From NCBI GenBank assembly GCA_949287345.1, contig CASEGD010000041.1, positions 1 to 8,024 on the forward strand: 8,024 nucleotides of DNA, in the 5' to 3' direction. Below, piece by piece: positions 1 to 6,768 of this stretch. Within the stretch, counting starts at the first letter, position 1, and every line of letters begins with the position of its first letter. The notes beneath the pieces were generated by a model. The model worked only from the letters and a program-made list of their open reading frames with translations. It did not search any database and was not told where the DNA came from. The position numbers were made by a program, and so were the translations under genes. This stretch comes from an uncultured Phascolarctobacterium sp. GTDB taxonomy: Bacteria > Bacillota > Negativicutes > Acidaminococcales > Acidaminococcaceae.

Positions 1-606
1 TACGGGCATAATGCCTGCCACCACCGGCACGTCGATGCCGTTGCGCAGCAGCCTGTACATATAGTTGTACATAATATTATTGTCAAAGCACATCTGCGAT
101 ACTAAAAATTCGCAGCCTGCATCAATTTTCTTTTTGGTGTTTTCAATGTCGTTATCCAGCGAACCTGCCTCCGGATGTCCTTCCGGATAGCACGCGCCGC
201 CGATGCAAAAATCGCCGGACGCCGAAATTTTGCGCATCAAATCGCTGGCATGGGCAAAATCACGCACGCCGCTTGTAACAGCGTCACCGCGCAAAGCCAG
301 CACGTTCTGCACTCCCGCCTTGCGGAAGTTGCCAAGCATGTCATCAATCTTTGCTTCCGTCGCATCGATGCAGGTTAAATGCGCCAGCGCCGGAATGTTA
401 TGTTCCTCAACCGCCTGCGCAATCGCCAGCGTCTGCCCGGCAGAAGTGCCGCCCGCGCCGTAGGTAACACTCATAAAATGCGGTTTGATAACGGCAATTT
501 CATCAACTATTTTTAAAGCGTTCTGCAGTTCCGACCCGGCCTTGGGCGGAAACAGCTCGCACGAAATACAAGGTTTATCGCTTTTTAACAGTTCTGTTAT
601 TTTCAT
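1..606 (-). CDS. metF: 5,10-methylenetetrahydrofolate reductase, N-terminal 202 residues (runs off the left edge)
   Basis: This enzyme reduces 5,10-methylene-THF to 5-methyl-THF using FAD, supplying the methyl group for methionine synthesis in the cytoplasm. I translated the minus strand from ATG 606-604 and it stays open to base 1, giving 202 residues; E. coli MetF has 296, so about the last third is missing. Family signatures are visible: CELFPPK (15-22) with the Glu17 equivalent of the E. coli catalytic Glu28, VTYGAGG (47-53), HLTC (76-79), ALRGD (104-108) with Asp108 matching the folate-binding Asp120, and FLVSQMCFD (167-175) with Gln171 matching Gln183. A strong Shine-Dalgarno, GAGGGGG at 613-619, sits 6 bases before the start and fixes it. 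The gene is divergent from the efflux operon. Whether a C-terminal extension or a partner protein follows cannot be seen. Confidence 0.96.
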   Translation of the reverse strand, partial: MKITELLKSDKPCISCELFPPKAGSELQNALKIVDEIAVIKPHFMSVTYGAGGTSAGQTLAIAQAVEEHNIPALAHLTCIDATEAKIDDMLGNFRKAGVQNVLALRGDAVTSGVRDFAHASDLMRKISASGDFCIGGACYPEGHPEAGSLDNDIENTKKKIDAGCEFLVSQMCFDNNIMYNYMYRLLRNGIDVPVVAGIMPV

Positions 607-626
607 AAAAGTCCCCCTCATCGTAC

Positions 627-651
627 AATGTAATATCTATTTTACTACATT
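627..651. promoter_or_regulatory. Inverted repeat overlapping the metF -10 box, possible operator
   Basis: AATGTA (627-632) and TACATT (646-651) form a perfect 6-bp inverted repeat separated by 13 bases. It spans the predicted -10 element and start point of metF, which is where a repressor site would be expected. The flanking DNA is AT-rich, so a chance repeat is possible. The regulator family cannot be assigned from the half-sites. Confidence 0.3.
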
Positions 652-667
652 AACATCTTTTTTGCCA
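639..667 (-). promoter_or_regulatory. Candidate metF promoter
   Basis: Read on the minus strand, TGGCAA (667-662, a 3/6 match to the -35 consensus) is followed by a 17-base spacer and TAAAAT (644-639, a 5/6 match to the -10 consensus). Transcription would begin around 630-633, giving a short leader of about 25 bases that ends with the metF Shine-Dalgarno. The spacing and position fit a sigma-70-type promoter, but the -35 box is weak and this is inferred from the sequence alone. Confidence 0.4.
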
Positions 668-710
668 TACGCATTTATTTTAAAGCCTGCGTCATAAAGC
701 TTAACAAATC

Positions 711-724
711 CCTGCCGCGGCAGG
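711..724. repeat. Perfect 14-bp palindrome in the metF/efflux divergent region
   Basis: CCTGCCGCGGCAGG is fully self-complementary and GC-rich, inside an otherwise AT-rich intergenic stretch. AAAT (706-709) and ATTT (725-728) extend the symmetry if C710 is bulged. As DNA it could be an operator for a dimeric regulator of the pump or of metF. As RNA it could fold as a short GC stem with a CGCG loop followed by a T-rich run, a possible early attenuator for the plus-strand operon. I could not pick out a convincing promoter for the pump in the region. The rest of the 607-795 gap shows no aptamer or small ORF that I recognise. Confidence 0.4.
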
Positions 725-781
725 ATTTTATTTTTATCTGCCGAAATTCTAAGTAAAGCATCATTGCCATAAAAAAGCATT

Positions 782-786
782 GGAAG
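782..786 (+). promoter_or_regulatory. Ribosome binding site that decides the adaptor start
   Basis: GGAAG at 782-786 lies 9 bases before ATG 796 but only 3 bases before an in-frame TTG at 790. The spacing favours ATG 796 as the real start of the adaptor protein. Confidence 0.6.
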
Positions 787-795
787 TGATTGGTT

Positions 796-1905
796 ATGCA
801 GCTTTGGGAAAAATTACATTTAAGCAAAAAACAGTTAGCCATCGCCGCTGCCGTTATCGCCGCAGGGCTGGTTTACCATTTTGCCGCCGCAGTTTTAAAT
901 AAACCGCAGCCGGTTGCCGTTGTGCCCTATGTGCGCACCGTTACCGCAGGCACACACAGCACGCAGAACTACCTTGTGTATCCCGGCGAAGTGCGCGGAC
1001 GCTACGAAAGCAACCTTGCCTTTCAGGTCAGCGGCAAAATTATCAGCCGTAATGTTAATTTGGGCGACACCGTGCATGCAGACGATGTTTTAATGCAGAT
1101 TGACCCGCGCGACGTTGATGAAAACGTCAACGCTGCCCGCGCAGGTCTGGCTTCTGCCAACGCCAATTTTTTGCTGGCCAGCGACAACGAAAAACGCTAC
1201 CGCTCACTGCTGGCAAGCGGCGCTGTAAGCCAGGCCGTTTACGACCAGTACAACACACAGCTGAAAGCAGCACAATCCACGCTGGAACAGGCCGAAGCAC
1301 AACTTGCGGCCGCGCTGAACCAGCTTGATTACACGCGCCTTATAGCAAATAACGATGGCGTTATCTCAAGCATTACCGGCGAAGTCGGTCAGGTTGCCGC
1401 TGCCGGTACGCCTGTTGCAACGCTGGTGCGCGAAGGCGAAAAAGAAGTGCGCATTTACATACCCGAAAACAATTTAGCCAGCATCTCGCCCGGGCAAACG
1501 GCGGAAATAACCTTCTGGGCGCTGCCCGATGTCACCGTCAGCGGGCACATCCGCGAAATCGCCCCGATGGCCGACCCGGTAACGCGCACCTATCAGGTCT
1601 GCGTTGCTATCGGCAACATGCCGCCGCAGGTACAGCTGGGCATGACGGCCAAGGTACATTTTAACGACGGCAGTGAAAGCCTCATCATCCTGCCTAAGGC
1701 AGCCATTTACCAGACCGGCGATACGCCGCAGGTATGGATTGTTAAGGACAACCGCGTTGAACTTGTACCGGTGGAAATTGCCGGTTACGAAAACAACAGC
1801 ATTATTATTAAAAGCGGCGTTGCAAGCGGCGACGTTATTGTTACCGGCGGCGCTGCCAAACTTACGCCCGGCCAGCAGGTGCGTCTGGAAGGTGATGCGC
1901 AATGA
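796..1905 (+). CDS. RND efflux periplasmic adaptor (membrane fusion protein, HlyD/AcrA family)
   Basis: This 369-residue adaptor links an inner-membrane RND pump to a TolC-like outer-membrane duct across the periplasm. A hydrophobic helix at about 13-33 anchors it. There is no lipobox cysteine, so it is probably held by a transmembrane segment rather than a lipid. The lipoyl half-motifs flank a helical hairpin: FQVSGKIISRNVNLGDTV (about 76-93) with LMQIDP (99-104), and DGVISSITGEVGQVAAAGTPV (about 187-207). The alanine- and glutamine-rich coiled coil spans about 106-178. At its tip R134, L138 and S145 match the RxxxLxxxxxxS motif that contacts TolC-type channels. Beta-barrel and membrane-proximal domains follow (about 215-365). 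The start is ATG 796. The stop overlaps the transporter start by 4 bases (ATGA at 1902-1905). The substrate is unknown. Confidence 0.93.
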   Translation: MQLWEKLHLSKKQLAIAAAVIAAGLVYHFAAAVLNKPQPVAVVPYVRTVTAGTHSTQNYLVYPGEVRGRYESNLAFQVSGKIISRNVNLGDTVHADDVLMQIDPRDVDENVNAARAGLASANANFLLASDNEKRYRSLLASGAVSQAVYDQYNTQLKAAQSTLEQAEAQLAAALNQLDYTRLIANNDGVISSITGEVGQVAAAGTPVATLVREGEKEVRIYIPENNLASISPGQTAEITFWALPDVTVSGHIREIAPMADPVTRTYQVCVAIGNMPPQVQLGMTAKVHFNDGSESLIILPKAAIYQTGDTPQVWIVKDNRVELVPVEIAGYENNSIIIKSGVASGDVIVTGGAAKLTPGQQVRLEGDAQ

Positions 1906-4900
1906 AAAAAGCTAACCTTGCTTCGTGGAGCATTATGCACCGGCAGATAATTTACTTTTTTATGTTTCTGTGCCTCGTGGCTGGCATTTACAGCTATAAC
2001 ACGCTCGGCCGCGCGGAAGACCCCAGCTTTACCGTCAAGCAGATGGTAATTTCGGCGGCATGGCCCGGCGCGACAGCCAAAGAGATGGAAGAACAGGTTG
2101 CCGACAAGCTGGAAAAGCAGGCACAGGCTTCCACCGATATTGATTACATTACAAGTTATTCGCGCCCCGGCATCTGCGTCGTCAACGTTTACTTAAAGGA
2201 GGACGTGGCTAAGGAAGATGTGCGCCCGCACTGGCTGGAGCTGCGCAACATGATTAACGACATCAAGGCCGACCTGCCCACCGGCGTGTACGGCCCGTAT
2301 TTTAACGACCGCTTCGACGACGTTTACGGCAATATCTACGCGCTTACTTCGGACAGCTTTAGCTACGAGGATATGCGCCGCAAAGCCGAAGACATCAAAC
2401 GCATTTTTTACACCGTGCCGGACGTAAAAAAAGTTGAGCTTATCGGCGTCCAGCCGGAAAAAATTTATCTGGAAGTCAGCAACAATAAGCTGGCGCAGCT
2501 TGGCATACCGCTTGATACGCTTGCCGCCGCCATTCAGGCACAGACAGCCATGGTGCCCGCAGGCATGAGCGAAACGCCTGACGATAATGTTTACCTGCGC
2601 CTTACCGGCATGCCGGACGCGGTAGAAAACATCGCCTCCCTGCCGATACAGGCTAATGGGCGCGTATTCCGCCTTGGCGATATCGCAGACGTTAAACGCG
2701 GTTACGCCGACCCGCCCGAACCGAAATTCTTTTTCAACGGGCAGCCCGCTGTCGGCATTGCCCTTTCCATGGAAGACGGCGGCAATAACATCCGCCTTGG
2801 CGAAAATTTGGCAAAAACCATTACGCAGATTACCGCCGAGCTGCCGCTGGGCTTTGAACTGCATCAGGTTGCCAACCAACCGGAGGTTGTAAAAAACTCC
2901 ATCGACGAATTTACGCAGAGCCTGAAAGAAGCCGTCATCATCGTGCTGGCGGTAAGCCTCATCAGTCTTGGTAGGCGCTGCGGCTATGTAATTTCCGTCT
3001 GCATCCCGCTAGTGCTGCTGGGCACTTTCATCGGCATGTACGCGCTGGGCATCGACCTGCACAAGGTATCGCTCGGTGCGCTGATTATTGCGCTGGGTAT
3101 GCTGGTTGACGACGCCATTGTCGTTGTGGAACTGATGGAAATAAAGCTGGCCGAAGGCTGGGACCGTATAAAAGCCGCCAGCTATGCTTTTGAAACCTGT
3201 GCAATACCGCTGCTCGTCGGCACGGTTATCACCTGCGTCGGCTTTACGCCGATATATTTTTCCAAAGGCAATGTAGGCGAATTTGCCGGCAGTTTGTTTG
3301 TGGTTATCAGCCTGGCGCTGATGCTGTCGTGGGTAGTATCGGCAACCGTTGCTCCCGTGCTGGGGTACGAATGGGTACACCCCAAAAAGATTGCCGAAGG
3401 CAGCGCTTACACCACGCCGTTTTACCGGAAATTCCGCAGCCTGCTGACCTGGGCGCTGGCGCACCGCGCCGTTGTTATCGCGCTCACCGTCAGTGCATTC
3501 TGCGGCTCGCTGTTTTTAACCAAGTTTATAGACAAGGAATTTTTCCCGCCTTCCGTGCGGCCGGAGCTGCTGGTAGAAATTAACATGCCGGAAGGCAGCA
3601 GCATTAAAGCAACCGAAAAAGCCGCACTGAAACTGACCGATATTTTGAAGGACGACACGGATATTTTAAATATCGGCACTTACGTCGGCGAAAGCGCGCC
3701 GCGTTTTGTGCTGGTAGTTGAACCGGTGCAGCCGCGCGAAAATTACGCCCAGCTGGTCATCCTCACCAAAGATGTGGAAGCCAAAAACAGGCTGGAGCAG
3801 AAAATTAACGAACTTGCCGCGCGCGAAATCCCCGAAGCCGTAATTTACAGCAAATCCATCCCGCTCGGCCCGCCTTCGGCGTATCCGGTAATGCTGCGCG
3901 TATCCGCACCGACGGAAGCAATGGCAAAAGATTACGCCCGGCAGGTGCGCGATGCCGCCTTGCAGAACCCCGCCGTTACCATGACGCGTTTTGACTGGAT
4001 GGAAAAAACGGGCGCGGTTAAAGTCGCCATCGATAACGACAAACTGCGGCAGATGGGCATTGACCGCCAGACCGTTGCCATGGCGTTGCAGGCAGAACTC
4101 AGCGGCTACACCGTATCGCAGTATTATGAAGGCGACCAGGCAATCGACCTTGTATTCCGCCTTGACGCTGCCGACCGCGATAAAATTTCCGACCTGCGGC
4201 TGCTGTCCATCCCCACCAGCAAAGGCAGTGTACCGCTGGCACAAGTGGCAAACATCAGCTACGAAGCTGAAGATAATATGATCTGGCGGCGCAACCTGCT
4301 GCCGACCGTTACCGTTAACGCGGGCATTGCCCCCGGTTACACCGGCAACGACGTAACGCAGCAAATTTACGACAACCTTGCTGATTTGCGCAGCAGCCTT
4401 CCGCCCGGCGTAAGCATAGAAATCGGCGGGCCGCTGGAAAGCAGCAACAAAGCGCTGAACTACCTGCTTGTACCGCTGCCTGTTATGTTCATCACCATGC
4501 TGGTACTGCTGATGCTGCAATTAAAAGATTTGCGCAAGCTATTCATCATCGTCTGCACCGCACCGATGGGTATTATCGGCGTCGTTATCGGACTGCTGTT
4601 GTTTAACTCGTCCATGGGCTTTCTGGCGCAGCTCGGCATCCTGTCGCTGACTGGCATCATCATCCGCAATTCCGTCGTGCTTATCGACCAGATTGATTTG
4701 CATTTGGCAGCAGGCATGAATCCTTACGAAGCGGTGTTGGAATCTGCCATCGTGCGCTTCCGCCCCATCATGCTGGCAGCGCTCACCACAGTACTAGGCC
4801 TTGTGCCGATGTTCACAAACCCCTTCTGGGAATCCATGGCCGTCGCCATCGCCTGCGGCCTTACCGGCGCAACCATGCTGACGCTGGTAGTATTGCCGGT

Positions 4901-4937
4901 AATCTATTCGATAATGTTCAAAATAACAAAAGCGTAA
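1902..4937 (+). CDS. RND-family efflux transporter, inner-membrane permease (AcrB/HAE1-like)
   Basis: This 1011-residue proton-driven pump takes substrates from the periplasm or inner membrane and passes them outward through the adaptor and an outer-membrane channel. It has the RND plan: TM1 near 12-32, a large periplasmic loop, TM2-6 between about 340 and 490, TM7 near 520-540, a second periplasmic loop, and TM8-12 from about 855 to 1008. Asp403-Asp404 in GMLVDDAIVVVE (TM4) match the AcrB proton-relay pair Asp407/Asp408. In TM10 the AcrB Lys940 position is Arg922 (GIIIRNSVVLIDQ), a change that also occurs in related subfamilies. The N-terminal block LGRAEDPSF plus AAWPGATAKEMEEQV marks the acriflavin-resistance-type group rather than heavy-metal (CusA) pumps. 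Translation is coupled to the adaptor by ATGA. The range of drugs or metabolites exported cannot be predicted. Confidence 0.95.
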   Translation: MKKANLASWSIMHRQIIYFFMFLCLVAGIYSYNTLGRAEDPSFTVKQMVISAAWPGATAKEMEEQVADKLEKQAQASTDIDYITSYSRPGICVVNVYLKEDVAKEDVRPHWLELRNMINDIKADLPTGVYGPYFNDRFDDVYGNIYALTSDSFSYEDMRRKAEDIKRIFYTVPDVKKVELIGVQPEKIYLEVSNNKLAQLGIPLDTLAAAIQAQTAMVPAGMSETPDDNVYLRLTGMPDAVENIASLPIQANGRVFRLGDIADVKRGYADPPEPKFFFNGQPAVGIALSMEDGGNNIRLGENLAKTITQITAELPLGFELHQVANQPEVVKNSIDEFTQSLKEAVIIVLAVSLISLGRRCGYVISVCIPLVLLGTFIGMYALGIDLHKVSLGALIIALGMLVDDAIVVVELMEIKLAEGWDRIKAASYAFETCAIPLLVGTVITCVGFTPIYFSKGNVGEFAGSLFVVISLALMLSWVVSATVAPVLGYEWVHPKKIAEGSAYTTPFYRKFRSLLTWALAHRAVVIALTVSAFCGSLFLTKFIDKEFFPPSVRPELLVEINMPEGSSIKATEKAALKLTDILKDDTDILNIGTYVGESAPRFVLVVEPVQPRENYAQLVILTKDVEAKNRLEQKINELAAREIPEAVIYSKSIPLGPPSAYPVMLRVSAPTEAMAKDYARQVRDAALQNPAVTMTRFDWMEKTGAVKVAIDNDKLRQMGIDRQTVAMALQAELSGYTVSQYYEGDQAIDLVFRLDAADRDKISDLRLLSIPTSKGSVPLAQVANISYEAEDNMIWRRNLLPTVTVNAGIAPGYTGNDVTQQIYDNLADLRSSLPPGVSIEIGGPLESSNKALNYLLVPLPVMFITMLVLLMLQLKDLRKLFIIVCTAPMGIIGVVIGLLLFNSSMGFLAQLGILSLTGIIIRNSVVLIDQIDLHLAAGMNPYEAVLESAIVRFRPIMLAALTTVLGLVPMFTNPFWESMAVAIACGLTGATMLTLVVLPVIYSIMFKITKA

Positions 4938-4961
4938 GATAAAGTTTGTGTTAAAGTGCAG

Positions 4962-4998
4962 AAAAGCGCACCGTACTTTTGCAGTATAGTGCGCTTTT
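4962..4998. terminator. Bidirectional intrinsic terminator between convergent operons
   Basis: AAAAGCGCAC (4962-4971) and GTGCGCTTTT (4989-4998) make a perfect 10-bp stem. After one C/A mismatch, GTAC (4973-4976) can pair with GTAT (4984-4987), using one G-U pair, and a 7-base loop closes the hairpin. The stem ends in A on one arm and T on the other, so each strand yields a GC-containing stem followed by a U tract. It sits 25 bases after the transporter stop and 13 bases after the aroQ stop, so it should serve both converging transcripts. Confidence 0.85.
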
Positions 4999-5011
4999 GT
5001 TGTTTAAGTTT

Positions 5012-5452
5012 TTATTTTTCATCCGGCAAGGCCGCCAGGGCACGCATGGCTAACGAGTAGCCCATAAAGCCCAGTCCGCAGATTTGCCCGAGGCAGGCAG
5101 GCGCCGTTACCGATTTATGGCGGAACTCCTCACGCGCGTGCACATTGCTTAAATGCACTTCAACGGCGGGCAGCGCCACGCCTTTTAACGCATCTAAAAT
5201 CGCCACGCTGTAATGCGTATAAGCGGCAGGGTTAATAACAATGCCGTCGTATTTGCCGTAAGCGTCCTGAATGAAGGTAACAATTTCGCCTTCGTAATTG
5301 CTCTGGCAAATATCAACGCTGACGCCAATTGCTTCGGCTTCTTCAGCGATAAACGCGCACAAGACGTCGTAATCTTGCGCGCCGTAAACATTTTTTTCGC
5401 GGATGCCCAACAAATTGATGTTAGGCCCGTTGATAACCAAAATTTTTTTCAT
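5012..5452 (-). CDS. aroQ: 3-dehydroquinate dehydratase, type II
   Basis: This enzyme catalyses the third shikimate-pathway step, trans-dehydration of 3-dehydroquinate to 3-dehydroshikimate, as a dodecamer in the cytoplasm. The 146-residue length is typical of type II enzymes. The active site is complete: NGPNINLLG (8-16), Arg18, catalytic Tyr23 on the lid loop (VYG), NPAAYTH (74-80) with Asn74 and His80, the EVHLSN motif with catalytic His100, and Arg111. It is the last gene of the minus-strand operon. Its ATG overlaps the aroK stop (ATGA at 5449-5452), and an AGGGAG about 8 bases upstream lies inside aroK. It ends 13 bases before the shared terminator. The symbol aroQ is also used for an unrelated chorismate mutase class; here it means the dehydratase. 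Confidence 0.97.
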   Translation of the reverse strand: MKKILVINGPNINLLGIREKNVYGAQDYDVLCAFIAEEAEAIGVSVDICQSNYEGEIVTFIQDAYGKYDGIVINPAAYTHYSVAILDALKGVALPAVEVHLSNVHAREEFRHKSVTAPACLGQICGLGFMGYSLAMRALAALPDEK

Positions 5453-5949
5453 TTTTTCATCTCCCTGGCAATCTGCAAAAGCTGCTGCAATGCATCTTCC
5501 ACGCCGCTTACGTTCTGCACCGTGTAAGCGGCATATTTTTTATACAGCTCTATGCGCTCGTTGTAAAGTTCAAAAATGCGCTGCATTCCTGCTGCCAAAA
5601 GCGGACGCATTTGTATTTCAACGTCGCTCACAATCGCTTCCGGCGCGCGGTCGATAAAAACAACGCAGCCCGTTTTTTGGTAAGCCTGCATGCTCGCTGT
5701 GCGCTTGACCACACCGCCGCCGGCCGCAATAATGCAGCCTTCTTTTTGCGATAAGTATTCTGCCGTGCGCTGTTCTGCTTCGCGGAACACATCCTCGCCC
5801 TGCGCGAAAAATTCTTTTATCGTGTAAGGCTCGCGTGCTTCCAGAACATCGTCGGCGTCGTAAAAATCAACTTTTAACCGCGCTGCCATCATTTTGCCAA
5901 GCGTTGTTTTGCCACAGCCCGGCATACCGATTAACACTATATTTTTCAT
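5449..5949 (-). CDS. aroK: Shikimate kinase
   Basis: This kinase phosphorylates shikimate at the 3-hydroxyl with ATP, the fifth step of the pathway. The protein is 166 residues, normal for a single-domain shikimate kinase of the NMP-kinase fold. Walker A is GMPGCGKTT (8-16). The shikimate-binding residues are Asp33/Asp34 in DADD, Arg56 in FREAE, and the glycine triplet 77-79 (AAGGGVV). The lid carries Arg115 (MRPLL), and Arg132 (ERIELY) matches the second substrate arginine. The start ATG overlaps the aroE stop by 4 bases and the stop overlaps the aroQ start by 4 bases, so translation is probably coupled on both sides. Its own Shine-Dalgarno is weak (a GGGG around 12 bases upstream), which suggests reliance on ribosomes finishing aroE. 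Confidence 0.96.
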   Translation of the reverse strand: MKNIVLIGMPGCGKTTLGKMMAARLKVDFYDADDVLEAREPYTIKEFFAQGEDVFREAEQRTAEYLSQKEGCIIAAGGGVVKRTASMQAYQKTGCVVFIDRAPEAIVSDVEIQMRPLLAAGMQRIFELYNERIELYKKYAAYTVQNVSGVEDALQQLLQIAREMKK

Positions 5950-6767
5950 GGCTTCTGCCCCAGCCTTTGCATAATTTTAACTGCCAAATCCGTCCCCAGC
6001 CTGCGCCCCTGCCAAATTTCCTGCGCCGCCACTGCCTGCGCCGCCAGCATTAACAGTCCGTTAACAGCCGTTTTGCCCGCACCGCGTGCCATACGCAAAA
6101 ATTCCGTTTCCGCAGGGTTATAAATTAAATCTACAGCCGCCGCAAAATTTTTAACCACATCCGCACTCACCGGGCTGACGCCTGTTTTAGGGTACATGCC
6201 CACCGGCGTGCAGTTAATAATAATATCGCCGCTTTCGTCTTCCAGTTCGGCATAACTTAAACAGCGCACCTTTACGCCCCGGCAGATGTTTAAAACCTCC
6301 TGCGGTATTTCCTTCGGCTTGCGCGATACCAAAAGCACTTCGGCAACGCCGCCTTTGGCAAGATACTGCAAAACCGCGCGCGACGCGCCGCCGATACCCA
6401 GCACCGCCGCTTTTTTGCCGCGCACTTCAATACCGTTATGTTCCAGCATCATGCCAAAGCCCAGCCAGTCGGTGTTATAGCCGCAGCTTTTGCCGTTTTT
6501 AAAATCAATGGTATTTACCGCACCAATAGCCGCCGCTTCTTCGGCAATGTTATCCAAAAACGGCATAACTTCAATTTTATGCGGAATGGTTACATTAACG
6601 CCGTCATACTGCGCCGCTATTCGCGGCAGCTCCATTCCCAGCGCTTCCGTCGGCAGTTCTATCAATTTGTAATCCGCCGCAAGGCCCAGTTCTTCAAAAA
6701 TAATCTGATGAATCTGTGGCGACAGGCTGTGCCCGAGTTTGGCACCAAGTAAACCAAAATGCTGCAT
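5946..6767 (-). CDS. aroE: Shikimate dehydrogenase, NADP(H)-dependent type
   Basis: This enzyme reduces 3-dehydroshikimate to shikimate, step four. It has 273 residues, the usual AroE length. The N-terminal substrate domain has SLSP (14-17), NVTIPHK (58-64) with catalytic Lys64, Asn85 in GAVNT, and catalytic Asp99 in YNTDWLGF. The Rossmann half carries GIGGASRA (123-130) and, after the second strand, VSRKPK (146-151), where Arg148 is placed to bind the NADP 2'-phosphate. NCTPVGMYP and the C-terminal NGLLMLAAQAV complete the family pattern. The ATG is 1 base after the pheA stop and is served by AGGAGAG located in the last codons of pheA. The 3' end overlaps aroK by 4 bases. Quinate/shikimate (YdiB-type) use is possible but unlikely within this biosynthetic operon. 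Confidence 0.96.
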   Translation of the reverse strand: MQHFGLLGAKLGHSLSPQIHQIIFEELGLAADYKLIELPTEALGMELPRIAAQYDGVNVTIPHKIEVMPFLDNIAEEAAAIGAVNTIDFKNGKSCGYNTDWLGFGMMLEHNGIEVRGKKAAVLGIGGASRAVLQYLAKGGVAEVLLVSRKPKEIPQEVLNICRGVKVRCLSYAELEDESGDIIINCTPVGMYPKTGVSPVSADVVKNFAAAVDLIYNPAETEFLRMARGAGKTAVNGLLMLAAQAVAAQEIWQGRRLGTDLAVKIMQRLGQKP

Positions 6768-6768
6768 T

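Noticed and set aside
175..463. Short plus-strand open frames at the left edge
   Set aside because: They are opposite metF, whose minus-strand translation carries all the family motifs.
790..795. TTG at 790 as the start of the adaptor protein
   Set aside because: It is only 3 bases from GGAAG, too close for good initiation. ATG 796 has normal spacing and adds no loss of conserved sequence.
607..795. Riboswitch (SAM, B12 or THF type) upstream of metF or the pump
   Set aside because: The predicted metF leader is only about 25 bases, and I saw no conserved aptamer core in the gap.
2195..2220. AAAGGAGG inside the transporter gene, resembling a strong internal Shine-Dalgarno
   Set aside because: The in-frame GTG at 2205 is only 2 bases away, and the ATG at 2218 is out of frame. 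The sequence simply encodes Lys-Glu-Asp codons, so no internal gene is supported.
3666..4520. Long open frame (284 codons) on the minus strand opposite the RND transporter
   Set aside because: It lies wholly antisense to a well-supported gene. Its composition (rich in Q, H, R, V) is that expected from the complement of biased codons, and no family motif is visible. The same applies to 2193-2879, 3009-3464 and 1474-1902 on the minus strand.
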